DNA of 42,584 nucleotides from Verrucomicrobiota bacterium. Lineage in GTDB: Bacteria; Verrucomicrobiota; Verrucomicrobiia; Opitutales; UBA953. A program made the position numbers and the translations under genes. Where the stretch lies: assembly GCA_030834165.1 (NCBI GenBank), contig JAURFU010000012.1:1-42584 (forward strand), in the 5' to 3' direction. This document shows positions 26,077 through 35,152 of the stretch, piece by piece; positions within the stretch are counted from its first letter, which is position 1; every line of letters begins with the position of its first letter. The notes beneath the pieces are model-generated. The model was given only the letters and a program-made list of their open reading frames with translations, was not told the DNA's origin and ran no database searches.

Positions 26077-27891
26077 TTAAGCGTCCTTTCGGGCGTCGAG
26101 GTCCATCCAGCGGGCGAGGGCTTCGGCGTGTTCGGCTTCGGCCGCATGGAGGCGCTTCTGCATGGCCGCGGCCTTGGCGCCGCCGTCCTTGTAGATTTCG
26201 GGGTCGCCCAGCTGGACCGTGAGCTGAGCCTGTTCGGCTTCGAGCAGCTCGATCTTGCCGGGCAGCGTCTCCAGTTCCTTGCGTTCCTTGTTGTTGAGCT
26301 TCGCGCCGACCGGGGCGTTGCCGGAAGCCTTGGCCAGTGCGGCGGCCTTGGCGGCCGTGCCGATTGACGCCGTGCGCTTGGCCACGGCGATGCGGGCGAG
26401 TTCATTGCGCCAGTCGGTATAGCCGCCGGCGTGCTCGGTCACGATGCCGTCGCCTTCGAAGACCAGCGTGCTGGTCACGACATTATCGAGGAAGGCACGG
26501 TCGTGGGAGACCATGATGAGCGTGCCCGTGTATTCCACCAGGATATCCTCGAGCACGTCGAGCGTCTCGGCGTCGAGGTCGTTGGTCGGTTCGTCGAGCA
26601 CGAGCACGTTGGCCGGCTTGGTGAAGAGGCGGGCGAGCAGAAGGCGGTTGCGTTCGCCGCCCGAGAGCACCTTGGCCTTGGAGCGGGCACGGGAAGGGTC
26701 GAAAAGGAAGTCCTGCAGGTAACTGATGACGTGGCGGGAGCGGCCTTGCACCGACACCGTATCGCTGTCACCGGCGAGGTTCTCGGCGACCGTCTTATTG
26801 TCGTCGATCTGGTCGCGCATCTGGTCGAAGTAGACCACTTCCATCTTCGTGCCGAACATCAGGTCACCGGAGGTCGGGGCCAGCTGGCCGAGGAGCATCT
26901 TGACCAAGGTCGTCTTGCCGGCGCCGTTCGGGCCGATGAGACCGACCTTGTCGCCGCGGTTGAGGACGAAGCTGAAGTCCCGGATGAGGGGGGTGCCCGA
27001 GGGATAGGCAAAGGCGATGTTCTCGGCTTCGACGACGCGGACGCCGGATCGTTCGGCTTCGCTGATCTCCATCTTGGCGGAACCGGTAGCGGTGCGCATG
27101 GCACCGCGTTGGGCGCGCATCTTCACCAGCGCCTCCATGCGGGCGTTGGACTTCGTGCGGCGCGCGCCCGGGCTGCGGCGGGACCAGGCTTCCTCCTGGC
27201 CGAGTTTCTTGTCGAAGGCGGCGCGCTGACGTTCTTCGGCGACGAAGAGCTCTTCTTTGCGGACGAGGTAGGTGTCGTAATCGCAGGACCAGCTGGCCAG
27301 CTTGCCGCGGTCGAGCTCGATGATGCGATTGGCCATCCGCCGGAGGAAGGCGCGGTCGTGCGTGACGAAGAGCAGGGGAATCTTCTGCTCGAGCAGAAAC
27401 TCTTCCATCCAGAGGATGGAATCCAGGTCCATATGGTTGGTCGGCTCGTCGAGGAGCAGCAGGCCGGGCTTGGCGGCGAGGGCCTTGGCGAGGAGGCAGC
27501 GGCGCTTGAGGCCGCCCGAGAGGGCGTTGAAATCGCGGTCCTCGGGGAGGCCGAGGCGGGCGATCAGGTCGTCGACGCGCAGGTCCTTCTCCCAGTCTTC
27601 CGAGCCGTCGTCGTCCCTGAGGCCCGAAGCGACGATGTCCCGGACGGTGCCGGGGAGGGACTCGGGTATCTCCTGGGTCAGGCGGGCGATGCAGACGCCT
27701 TCGGGGATGGTGACCGTGCCGGTGTCGGGGGCGGACTCGCCGGCGGCGATGCGCATGAGGGTCGTCTTGCCGGCGCCGTTACGACCGAGCAGGCAGACAC
27801 GTTCGCCTTCCTCGATCTGGAGGTTCAGGTGGTCCAGGACGGGAGGGCCGCCGAAGCTGACATAGACGTCGAGGAGACTGAGGAGGGCCAT
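26077..27891 (-). CDS. uup: ABC-F family ATPase, Uup-like
   Basis: 604-residue cytoplasmic protein with two ABC cassettes and no membrane segment. Cassette 1: Walker A GRNGAGKTT (about 36-44), signature LSGGLKRR, Walker B LLLLDEPTNHMD. Cassette 2: Walker A GPNGAGKTT (about 318-326), signature LSGGERNR, Walker B VLVLDEPTNDLD. Between them is the charged linker of ABC-F proteins (about 210-280). The C-terminal region (about 530-600) is predicted coiled coil, a feature of Uup. Members act on the ribosome or in DNA-intermediate processing; this is housekeeping and unrelated to the secreted enzymes. The small membrane protein gene lies 48 bases upstream on the same strand. Confidence 0.92.
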   Translation of the reverse strand: MALLSLLDVYVSFGGPPVLDHLNLQIEEGERVCLLGRNGAGKTTLMRIAAGESAPDTGTVTIPEGVCIARLTQEIPESLPGTVRDIVASGLRDDDGSEDWEKDLRVDDLIARLGLPEDRDFNALSGGLKRRCLLAKALAAKPGLLLLDEPTNHMDLDSILWMEEFLLEQKIPLLFVTHDRAFLRRMANRIIELDRGKLASWSCDYDTYLVRKEELFVAEERQRAAFDKKLGQEEAWSRRSPGARRTKSNARMEALVKMRAQRGAMRTATGSAKMEISEAERSGVRVVEAENIAFAYPSGTPLIRDFSFVLNRGDKVGLIGPNGAGKTTLVKMLLGQLAPTSGDLMFGTKMEVVYFDQMRDQIDDNKTVAENLAGDSDTVSVQGRSRHVISYLQDFLFDPSRARSKAKVLSGGERNRLLLARLFTKPANVLVLDEPTNDLDAETLDVLEDILVEYTGTLIMVSHDRAFLDNVVTSTLVFEGDGIVTEHAGGYTDWRNELARIAVAKRTASIGTAAKAAALAKASGNAPVGAKLNNKERKELETLPGKIELLEAEQAQLTVQLGDPEIYKDGGAKAAAMQKRLHAAEAEHAEALARWMDLDARKDA

Positions 27892-27939
27892 TGCCCGGAG
27901 ATGTGGGGAAGGGGCAGGGCGGAGGCGAGGAAAATGGGG

Positions 27940-28413
27940 TCAGGCGCCGCCTCTGCGTGCTTGTTTCAAACCCCAGGCCGCGGCCAGGACGAAGCCATAC
28001 AGCAGCGCTCCCGGAACCCATCCGATCAGCACGGACGCCGTCAGCTGGGCGCCGTCGGCGTAGGCTTCAGGAGGCGGGTCCGGCATGCCCTGCCAGACAT
28101 CGAAGTACGTGGCCACTCCCAGGAAGACCGCAAACCACATGATCGACACGCCGGTCACGGCCAAGGTCAGTCGTCCCCACCATCCGCCGGCGGAAAGCGT
28201 CCGTAGGGCGCAATAGGCGCAACCCATGGACCCCGGGAGCACGTGCGCCCAACCCACGAATGCACGACCGATGGGTCCGGCGAGGCTCACCTCGCGTGTC
28301 GCGATGATGAGCATGGTCGTGACCAGCGCGCACATCATCGCGATGCCGGCCGACCTTCGGTTGCCATCGACTGACGACGCGCACATACGGGTATCCTCCG
28401 GGAGCGGCGTCAT
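27940..28413 (-). CDS. small integral membrane protein, unknown function
   Basis: 157-residue protein with at least three hydrophobic segments, about residues 23-40 (AGIAMMCALVTTMLIIA), 82-104 (LTLAVTGVSIMWFAVFLGVATYF) and 126-148 (SVLIGWVPGALLYGFVLAAAW), and a weaker one near 50-68. Two cysteines (GCAYCAL, about 64-70) form a CxxC in or next to the second hydrophobic stretch. I do not recognise the family. It lies between the DUF1501 gene (43 bases upstream) and uup (48 bases downstream), all on the minus strand, and could be transcribed with either. The start at 28413 is uncertain; a Met at residue 10 is an alternative. Confidence 0.65.
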   Translation of the reverse strand: MTPLPEDTRMCASSVDGNRRSAGIAMMCALVTTMLIIATREVSLAGPIGRAFVGWAHVLPGSMGCAYCALRTLSAGGWWGRLTLAVTGVSIMWFAVFLGVATYFDVWQGMPDPPPEAYADGAQLTASVLIGWVPGALLYGFVLAAAWGLKQARRGGA

Positions 28414-28444
28414 GAGTCAATCATTAAGGAGCCCAGGTCGCTGC

Positions 28445-28456
28445 GCCGACGTCGGC
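28445..28456. terminator. palindrome directly after the DUF1501 stop
   Basis: GCCGACGTCGGC, a perfect 12-base palindrome, abuts the stop codon at 28457. No T run follows, so it is only a possible terminator or 3-prime stability hairpin. Confidence 0.3.
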
Positions 28457-29887
28457 TCAAGCGATGAGCTTCTTGATCACCGTCCCGCCGAACTGGCTGA
28501 GCTGCTTGAAGCGGCCGGCGTGGTAGTAGGTCAGCTTGTTGTCGTCCAGACCGAGGAGGCGCAAAAGCGTGACATGGAAATCGCGGACGTGGGCCTTGTC
28601 TTCGACGGCGGCCATGCCGAGCTCATCGGTGGCGCCGATGGTGTGCCCGGCGTTGCAGCCGCCGCCGGCGAGCCACATCGTCATGGCGTTCGGATTGTGG
28701 TCCCGGCCGTAGGCGGTACCGCCGCGCACGCCGTTGTCAGGCGTACGCCCGAATTCGCCGCACCAGACGATCAGGGTGCTTTCCAGGAGTCCGCGCTGCT
28801 TGAGATCGGCGATCAGGGCGGCGATGGGCTGGTCGACGCCGCGAACGAGGTTGCCGTGGGCGCGTTCGATGTAGTCGTGGCTGTCCCAGGAACCGTTGTA
28901 GAGCTGGACGAAGCGGACCCCTTTTTCGACGAGCTTGCGAGCCAGCAGGCATTTGCGGCCGAACGCATCCGTCGCGTCCTTGCCGATGCCGTACATCTCC
29001 TTGGTCTTCTCGCTTTCCTTGGAGAGGTCGAGCGTCTCCGGGACCTGCATCTGCATCCGGAACGCCAGCTCATAGTTGTTCATGCGCACCGAGAGTTCGT
29101 CGTGACCGGGATGCTGCGCGGCGTGGGCGGCGTTGAGCCTGGCCATGAGGTCGAGGTTCTTGCGTTGCTGTTCCTGCGTCACTCCGGGCGGCGGCGTCAG
29201 GTCAAGGATCGGCGAACCTTTGGCGCGCAGGGGAGTCCCTTGGAAGTCGGCGGGCAGGTATCCGTTGCTCCAGTTGGCCGCGCCGCCCTGCGGATAGCTC
29301 ACTTCGGGGAGGACGATGAAGCCGGGAAGGTCGCGATTTTCAGAACCAAGCCCGTAGTTGACCCATGCGCCCAGGCCGGGATCGCCGCCGAAGCGGTTGC
29401 CGCAGTTCATCTGATACATCGCGGTCGGATGGTTGACGCTGTCGACCGTACAGCCTCGGAAGAAGCAGAGGTCGTCGGCGACGCCGGAGAGGTGCGTCCA
29501 ATTGTCCGCCATGTCGGCCCCGCACTTCCCCGCCTTGATGAACTTGAACGGGCTCCGGACGTAGTAGCGTTTGCCTGATTCCATCGCCGACTTCTGCCGG
29601 CCTTCGCGGGTGAACTCCTGCAGGTGGAGTTTTTCTAGCTTCGGTTTCGGGTCGAAAGTGTCGATGTGCGACGGCCCGCCCTCCATCATCAGGAAGATCA
29701 CGTTCTTCGCCTTGGCGCCGGGGAAATGGGGTCTTCCGCCGGACGTCAGAGCCTTGGTTTCCTCCGCCATCAGGGCGCTGAAGGCGACGCTGCCGAGGCT
29801 GGCTCCCAGGCCATAGATGAAGTCGCGTCGCGTCGGCGCGTGCAGGGCGCGCCCGCCGGCGCAGGGGAAGAAGCGCCTAGTAGACAT
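28457..29887 (-). CDS. DUF1501 Tat-exported protein, partner of the 29877 gene
   Basis: 476-residue DUF1501 protein. Tat signal TRRDFIYGLGASLGSVAF at about 19-36. Landmarks: FLMMEGGPSHIDTFDPKP (about 65-82), MNCGNRFGGDPGLGAWVNYGLGSE region, FVQLYNGSWDSHD, WCGEFGRTP, GRDHNPNA and the C-terminal HVTLLRLLGLDDNKL. The motif set matches the other two DUF1501 copies, but the central variable part differs, so these are diverged paralogues rather than recent duplicates. Reaction unknown. The start ATG lies inside the end of the PSCyt1 gene, overlapping it by 11 bases, which implies translational coupling. A later in-frame start would truncate the Tat n-region. Confidence 0.92.
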   Translation of the reverse strand: MSTRRFFPCAGGRALHAPTRRDFIYGLGASLGSVAFSALMAEETKALTSGGRPHFPGAKAKNVIFLMMEGGPSHIDTFDPKPKLEKLHLQEFTREGRQKSAMESGKRYYVRSPFKFIKAGKCGADMADNWTHLSGVADDLCFFRGCTVDSVNHPTAMYQMNCGNRFGGDPGLGAWVNYGLGSENRDLPGFIVLPEVSYPQGGAANWSNGYLPADFQGTPLRAKGSPILDLTPPPGVTQEQQRKNLDLMARLNAAHAAQHPGHDELSVRMNNYELAFRMQMQVPETLDLSKESEKTKEMYGIGKDATDAFGRKCLLARKLVEKGVRFVQLYNGSWDSHDYIERAHGNLVRGVDQPIAALIADLKQRGLLESTLIVWCGEFGRTPDNGVRGGTAYGRDHNPNAMTMWLAGGGCNAGHTIGATDELGMAAVEDKAHVRDFHVTLLRLLGLDDNKLTYYHAGRFKQLSQFGGTVIKKLIA

Positions 29888-32726
29888 AGGAGAACTCGTT
29901 GGAGTTGAGCAGGACGAGGCAGATCTCCGCGAGGGCGCGGGTGCGGGCGTCGACGTCGTCCGGTTGCAGGTCCGGGACGAAATCGGCGTTCGAATGCAGC
30001 GTTTCCACGAAGGTGAACTTCTCCCCCGTGTTCTCTTCGACCGCCTCGCGCCTGACCGTGAGCGGCGGCTTGGTCGCCGCCGGCCGGACGGCGTCCGCCA
30101 TGGCGGCCATCGCGGACCAGTGCGCGCGGCAGTCCGCGAGTTCGGAGACGCCCGGCGCCCTCGAGAAGACGAGGCCGAAGACCCGGGCCAGGGCCGCGTC
30201 GTCGCCCGAAGTCTCCTTGATCGCGCGATGCGCGAGGGCGAGCGCTCGCGAGCGTGTGCTCTGACCGTTGAACAGCGAGAAGACCTGCGGGGTCACCGTG
30301 GACGATTCGCGGCGTTCGCAGGAGAAGTCAGGGGAGGGCGCGTTGAACACCTCCATCTGGGGGTCGGCGAGCCCGCGAAGTTTCAGGGCGTAGAGCGAGC
30401 GGCGGTGCCGCTGCTGCGGTAGCGGGTTGGGCACCCAGGCGGAGGCGAAGGTGCCCATGACCTGACGTGGCTGCAGGGCGGCCTCGGGGTTGATTTCGGG
30501 TCGGTTCGGGATGCCGCCGAAGGTCCGGTTAAGCTCGCCCGTCGCCGCGAGCATCGCATCCCGCAGTTCCTCGGCGGAAAGGCGGCGCGGGCGGAAGACC
30601 GCATAGCTGAGGCCGGCGGGATCTTTTGCGGAGAGTTCTTTGCGGTCGGGATGACTGGCGCCACGACGGTAGGCCTCGGAGTTCATGATGAGGCGGTGCG
30701 TCGCCTTGAGGCTCCAACCTTCCTCCACGAACGTCGCCGTGAGCCAATCGAGCAGTTCCGGGTGGGTGGGCTTCTTGCCCGTGCTGCCGAAGTTGTTCGG
30801 ATTCCCCGCGATCGGCTGACCGAAATGCCACATCCATACGCGGTTCATGATGGCCCGGGTGGTCAGAGGATTGTCCCGGTCGGCCAGCCAGTCGGCGAAG
30901 GCTTGGCGTCGTCCTTCGATGGCTTCAGGGATGCGGTTGCTGCGCGCGGGGGCCAGCAGGCTGAGGACGCCCGGCTTCACCTTGGGGCCGGCCGCGAACG
31001 GGTCGCCGCCGGGAAGCACGCAGGTCTCTTCCAGTTCGCCGCCGTCCATGCGGTCGGCGGGCATGCGTAACGGCGCGGAGACGGTCTTGTATTGGCGAGT
31101 CCGGCCTCCGTAGACCGAGAGCGCGTAAGGCTCGTATCGGTCGAGTTCCCAGCGCAACCGTTCCAGGCCCTTGCGAGCCACCCGTTCCAATCCGAACTGC
31201 TCCGGGGTGAATCCGGCCAGTTTGGGCGGAAATTCGCTCTCCGCGACCCCGGTCTGGGAGAGCATGTTGCGGGCGGAGTTAAAGAGGTCCGAATAATTGC
31301 CCGACTTCCTTCGGCCGCCGGGACGGACGGAGGGGGTCTGCCGCGCGGCCTCGACGGCCGCGTTCCATCTGGCCGGGTCCTTGCCGTTCTCGCGGAACCA
31401 GCGGCCGGCGTTCTCCAGCAGCACGGCGTCCAGTCTCGTGAGGGTCGACTCATGCTCGGCCAGGCTCTTCTCCAGGTACGCGCGCTCCTCGAACCCTCGG
31501 GTGTTCTCCGCGGCCAGGAAGGGCGCGGCTCGTTCCGCGAGCTGGGTCGTCGCGAAGACCGCCTGGATCGCATAGTAATCGTAGGTGGGCACCGGATCGA
31601 ACTTATGGTCGTGGCAGCGCGCGCATTGCAGCGATTGCGCGAGGAACGTCTCGCCCACGCTGTTGGTCACGTCATCGAGGAAACGCTGTCGGGCGACCTT
31701 CTCGACCTCCATGCCGGTCAGTTCCCAAGGACCCATGCGCAGTAAACCGGTGGCGACGATCTTCTCGGGGTCACCGGGGTCGATCTCGTCGCCGGCGAGC
31801 TGCTCCTTGATGAACTGGTCATACGGCTTGTCGTCATTGAAGGCCCGCACCACGTAGTCGCGGTAACGCCAGGCGTTGCCGCGCACGTAGTCGTTGGCGA
31901 AACCGGAGGAATCGGCGTAGCGGGTGACGTCCAGCCAGTGCTGCGCCATCCGCTCGCCGTAATGGGGGGAACCGAGGAGACGGTCGACGAGGTCGGCGAA
32001 CGCCGCTTGCTCCGGCCGCGCGTCCTGGACGAAGGCGTCGACCTCCTCGGGCGTGGGCGGGAGGCCGAGCAGGTCCAACGTCGCCCGACGGATCAAGGTG
32101 ATGCGGTCGGCGGCGGGTGCGGGCGAAAGACCCGCCGGCAGCCTCGCATTAATGAAGGCGTCGACGGGGTTGGCATGGCCCAGGGGAGGGGCGGGCTTCC
32201 TGACGGGCTGATAAGCCCATAAGTCCTCAGGCTTATATTTGCGCCGGGTCCATTCCGGGGATTGTCCTCCGGAGGTCGCGATCGGGACTCCGTCTTCCTT
32301 CGACCAACTGGCCTCGTTCGCCTGCGCGATCGCCTTGGCCCGCGCCCCATCCGGCCAAGGTGCGCCGGCTTGGATCCATTCCTTGATCCAGGCGAGCTGT
32401 TCGGTCGCAAGCGCGTCAGCTTCCTTGGGGGGCATCGCCTCCCAGTCTCCGTGCTTCCTGGTCGCCGCCAAGTAGATCGGGCTTTCTTCGGGACGTCCGG
32501 CGACGAAACCGGACAGTTTGCTCTCACCTCCTTTCAGGGTCGAGGCCAACGTCCTCATGTCCAGTCCGCCCTTGATCTTCGCCTCGTCCTTGCCGTGGCA
32601 AGCCAGGCACTTCTCATGGAAGAGCGGCGTGATGCGTCGCACGAACAGCATCTCGCCTTTATCGTCGGCCGCCGCCGCGCTCGCGGCGATGAGGACCGTC
32701 AGCAGATGGGCCGATCGCAAGGTCAT
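29877..32726 (-). CDS. PSCyt1-DUF1549-DUF1553 secreted di-heme protein (copy 4)
   Basis: 949-residue exported protein, the shortest of the four. Signal peptide about 1-20; heme motif C40-L-A-C43-H44 (KCLACHGKDEAKIKGGLD); DUF1549 from about 185 (NPVDAFINARL, ATLDLLGLPPTPEEVDAF) with second motif C368-A-R-C371-H372 followed by DHKFDP; DUF1553 in the C-terminal third, ending LLNSNEFSYVY. The segment between DUF1549 and DUF1553 is shorter than in copies 1-3. Overlaps its DUF1501 partner by 11 bases. The gene diverges from the S9-like hydrolase operon at 33112. The ATG at 32726 starts the signal peptide; no earlier in-frame Met fits. Confidence 0.92.
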   Translation of the reverse strand: MTLRSAHLLTVLIAASAAAADDKGEMLFVRRITPLFHEKCLACHGKDEAKIKGGLDMRTLASTLKGGESKLSGFVAGRPEESPIYLAATRKHGDWEAMPPKEADALATEQLAWIKEWIQAGAPWPDGARAKAIAQANEASWSKEDGVPIATSGGQSPEWTRRKYKPEDLWAYQPVRKPAPPLGHANPVDAFINARLPAGLSPAPAADRITLIRRATLDLLGLPPTPEEVDAFVQDARPEQAAFADLVDRLLGSPHYGERMAQHWLDVTRYADSSGFANDYVRGNAWRYRDYVVRAFNDDKPYDQFIKEQLAGDEIDPGDPEKIVATGLLRMGPWELTGMEVEKVARQRFLDDVTNSVGETFLAQSLQCARCHDHKFDPVPTYDYYAIQAVFATTQLAERAAPFLAAENTRGFEERAYLEKSLAEHESTLTRLDAVLLENAGRWFRENGKDPARWNAAVEAARQTPSVRPGGRRKSGNYSDLFNSARNMLSQTGVAESEFPPKLAGFTPEQFGLERVARKGLERLRWELDRYEPYALSVYGGRTRQYKTVSAPLRMPADRMDGGELEETCVLPGGDPFAAGPKVKPGVLSLLAPARSNRIPEAIEGRRQAFADWLADRDNPLTTRAIMNRVWMWHFGQPIAGNPNNFGSTGKKPTHPELLDWLTATFVEEGWSLKATHRLIMNSEAYRRGASHPDRKELSAKDPAGLSYAVFRPRRLSAEELRDAMLAATGELNRTFGGIPNRPEINPEAALQPRQVMGTFASAWVPNPLPQQRHRRSLYALKLRGLADPQMEVFNAPSPDFSCERRESSTVTPQVFSLFNGQSTRSRALALAHRAIKETSGDDAALARVFGLVFSRAPGVSELADCRAHWSAMAAMADAVRPAATKPPLTVRREAVEENTGEKFTFVETLHSNADFVPDLQPDDVDARTRALAEICLVLLNSNEFSYVY

Positions 32727-33111
32727 CTCCCCGGGATGGCGTCGGCGATGGTTCGCGACTGATGCCGAACTCCCGCGCGGGAGGAGGCTGGCGTTCGGAC
32801 GGTGTCATGCATCCACCGTGCACCTTTCCCACGCGGGTAAGGCGCTGCGCCGGCAGGGTGACGACATTCTGACAGGAGCATGACTTGAACGATTATCTCA
32901 CTGGTCCGAGAGCTTGCAACTCAAGGATGCGGCTCCGGTCGGCCGTCCAGGCCGCATGCCAATGATGACAGGCAGGCCGTGGTGATGTTGCCGGCTCGTG
33001 ATGAATTCGCTCCGTGCTTCAAAAGGAACACTTGTCGGTCGGGTGGGTCGTAGTCTAGACCTTGGACACCCCGTCAGGCCTGTCCTGAGGTCTGCTTATC
33101 TCATCCTACGC
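32727..33111. other. 385-base divergent intergenic region, no gene supported
   Basis: This gap lies between the starts of two divergent operons and must hold both promoters. It contains a perfect 14-base palindrome CTCCCGCGCGGGAG (32771-32784), 45 bases upstream of the minus-strand start, and a short hairpin TCAGG-CCTGT-CCTGA (33074-33088) in the leader of the plus-strand gene. The plus-strand frame is open from 32998, but that stretch has no signal-peptide or domain character. I see no convincing sigma-70 pair and no RNA gene. Confidence 0.5.
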
Positions 33112-35133
33112 ATGCGTACCCTCCTGCTTCTTTCCCTCCTCGCCGTCTCGGCCTTGGCCGACGGACCCAAGGATAATATTCCGGCCGCCGTCCGACCGAT
33201 CCCGCCGACCGACAAGGCCGTGGCTCTGCCCGAGGTCGAGAAGGCCGCGCTGACCAGGGAGCTCGCCGAGCTTCGCATGGCCATCGACGCCGCGGCCAAG
33301 GCCCAGGCGAAGAACCCGCGTCTCGAGGAGCTCCTGGCGGACATCGAGATCTTCCATAAGGCCGTGGACTGGGCCGGTCGCTACAACGAGTATTTCAAGA
33401 AGGACGAGTTCAAGAGCGCCCACGATCTCATCGCCGAGGGCAAGGCCCGCGCGGCGGCGTTCCAGAAGGGCGAGGCTCCTTGGACGCGCCAGACGGGCCT
33501 GGTCGTGCGCGGGTACAAGTCGAAGATCGACGGATCGGCCCAGCCTTACGGCATGGTCATCCCTGACAATTACGCCGGCTCGCTGATGCGCCTTGATTTC
33601 TGGTGCCACGGCCGTGGCGAGACCCTGACCGAACTGGCGTTTCTTTCTGACCGTCGCAAGAACGTCGGCCAGCTGCCCGCGACCAACCGTCTCGTGCTCC
33701 ATCTCTACGGCCGCTACTGCTGCGCCAACAAGATGGCCGGCGAGGTCGACCTGTGGGAGGCCTACGCCCATGCCCGCAAGAGCTACAACATCGACGACGA
33801 CCGCCTCTTCATCCGTGGTTTCTCGATGGGCGGCGCGGCGGTCTGGCAGTTCGGCGCCCACTACACGGATCGCTGGTGCGGCATCAACCCCGGCGCCGGC
33901 TTCTCCGAGACCCCTGAGTTCCTGAACGTCTTCCAGAACGAAGACGTCTCCAAGATCCCGTCGTGGCAGAAGACCCTCTGGGCCTGGTATAACGCCACCG
34001 ACACCGCCATCAACTTCCGCAACGCCCCGACGGTCGCCTACAGCGGCGAGATCGACAAGCAGAAGCAGGCCGCCGACGTGATGGCCCGCGAGATGGGCAA
34101 GGTCGGACTCGAGCTGACGCACATCATCGGACCGCAGACCGCCCACAAGATTCACCCCGACTCCATGGTCGAGGTCGAACGTCGCCTCGCGGCCATCGCC
34201 GCCAACGGTCGAGTCCGCACACCGAAGGAAGTTTCTTTCGCCACCTACTTCCTACGCTACGATCGCATGCATTGGGTGCAGGTCGACCGCATGGTCGAGC
34301 ATTGGAAGAAGGCGCAGGTCGACGCCAAGCTGGTCGACGACCGCGACATCGAGGTCAAGACGACGAACGTCGCGGGCCTGACCCTCGACTTCGCGCCGGG
34401 CGATTCCGTCCAGTCGGCGTTCGCCCCGACCGCCGTGACCATCGACGGCCATAAGGTACTGACCACGGTCAAGGCCGCCTCCGACCGGTCCTGGAAAGCC
34501 ACCTTCGCCCGCGATGCGAAAAGCGGCGAGTGGACGCAGGTCGCCGCGCACCCCGACAAGGGCGCGCACAAGCGTCACGGTCTCTCCGGCCCGATCGACG
34601 ACGCCTTCATGGACTCTTTCCTCTTCGTCGCCCCCACGGGGCAGCCCCTCAACTCCAAGATTGGCGGTTGGGCCAAGGCCGAGATGGAGCGTGCCAGCTG
34701 GGAATGGCGCCGGCAGTTCCGCGGACTGGCTCCCGTGAAGACCGATGCCCAGCTCAAGGAAGAGGACATCGCCAAGCATAACCTCATCCTCTGGGGCGAT
34801 CCTTCGTCCAATGCCGTCATCGCCAAGGTCATCGCGAAGCTCCCGATCCAGTGGACGGCCGACAAGCTCGTCGTCGATGGCAAGACCTATGCGGCCGCCG
34901 ACCACGCGCCGATCCTGATCTATCCGAATCCGCTGAACCCGCAGAAGTATGTCGTGATCAACAGCAGCTTCACCTACCGCGAATACGACTACCTCAACAA
35001 CGCCCGTCAGGTCGCCAAGCTCCCCGACTGGGCCGTCGTCGACCTCAAGGTCGCGCCCGACGCCGTCGCGCCGGGAGCCGTGCCCGCCGCCGGCTTCTTC
35101 GACGAAGCCTGGCAGTTCCGCTCTTCCAAGTAA
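33112..35133 (+). CDS. secreted alpha/beta-hydrolase, prolyl-oligopeptidase (S9)-like
   Basis: 673-residue exported protein and first gene of a three-gene operon. Signal peptide about 1-16 (LLLLSLLAVSALA). An N-terminal helical region (about 40-120) precedes the hydrolase domain (about 125-420), with nucleophile elbow G-F-S238-M-G-G. A His in HKIHPDS may complete the triad; the Asp cannot be picked. The remaining 250 residues form a second, beta-rich region ending in FFDEAWQF, with VVINSSFTYREYDYLNNARQ, often seen in PVC S9-like hydrolases. Substrate unknown; peptide or ester bonds are both possible. The GMC oxidoreductase follows after 19 bases. Confidence 0.83.
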   Translation: MRTLLLLSLLAVSALADGPKDNIPAAVRPIPPTDKAVALPEVEKAALTRELAELRMAIDAAAKAQAKNPRLEELLADIEIFHKAVDWAGRYNEYFKKDEFKSAHDLIAEGKARAAAFQKGEAPWTRQTGLVVRGYKSKIDGSAQPYGMVIPDNYAGSLMRLDFWCHGRGETLTELAFLSDRRKNVGQLPATNRLVLHLYGRYCCANKMAGEVDLWEAYAHARKSYNIDDDRLFIRGFSMGGAAVWQFGAHYTDRWCGINPGAGFSETPEFLNVFQNEDVSKIPSWQKTLWAWYNATDTAINFRNAPTVAYSGEIDKQKQAADVMAREMGKVGLELTHIIGPQTAHKIHPDSMVEVERRLAAIAANGRVRTPKEVSFATYFLRYDRMHWVQVDRMVEHWKKAQVDAKLVDDRDIEVKTTNVAGLTLDFAPGDSVQSAFAPTAVTIDGHKVLTTVKAASDRSWKATFARDAKSGEWTQVAAHPDKGAHKRHGLSGPIDDAFMDSFLFVAPTGQPLNSKIGGWAKAEMERASWEWRRQFRGLAPVKTDAQLKEEDIAKHNLILWGDPSSNAVIAKVIAKLPIQWTADKLVVDGKTYAAADHAPILIYPNPLNPQKYVVINSSFTYREYDYLNNARQVAKLPDWAVVDLKVAPDAVAPGAVPAAGFFDEAWQFRSSK

Positions 35134-35152
35134 TCCCAGACCTTCCATCCCC

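Noticed and set aside
25971-26405. A 144-codon minus-strand frame reaching into the gap downstream of uup
   Set aside because: Mostly an out-of-frame reading of uup; the part in the gap has no coding character.
33029-33058. TTGTCG with CTAGAC 17 bases on, as a sigma-70 promoter for the 33112 operon
   Set aside because: The -10 element matches the consensus at only one position; not reported as a feature.
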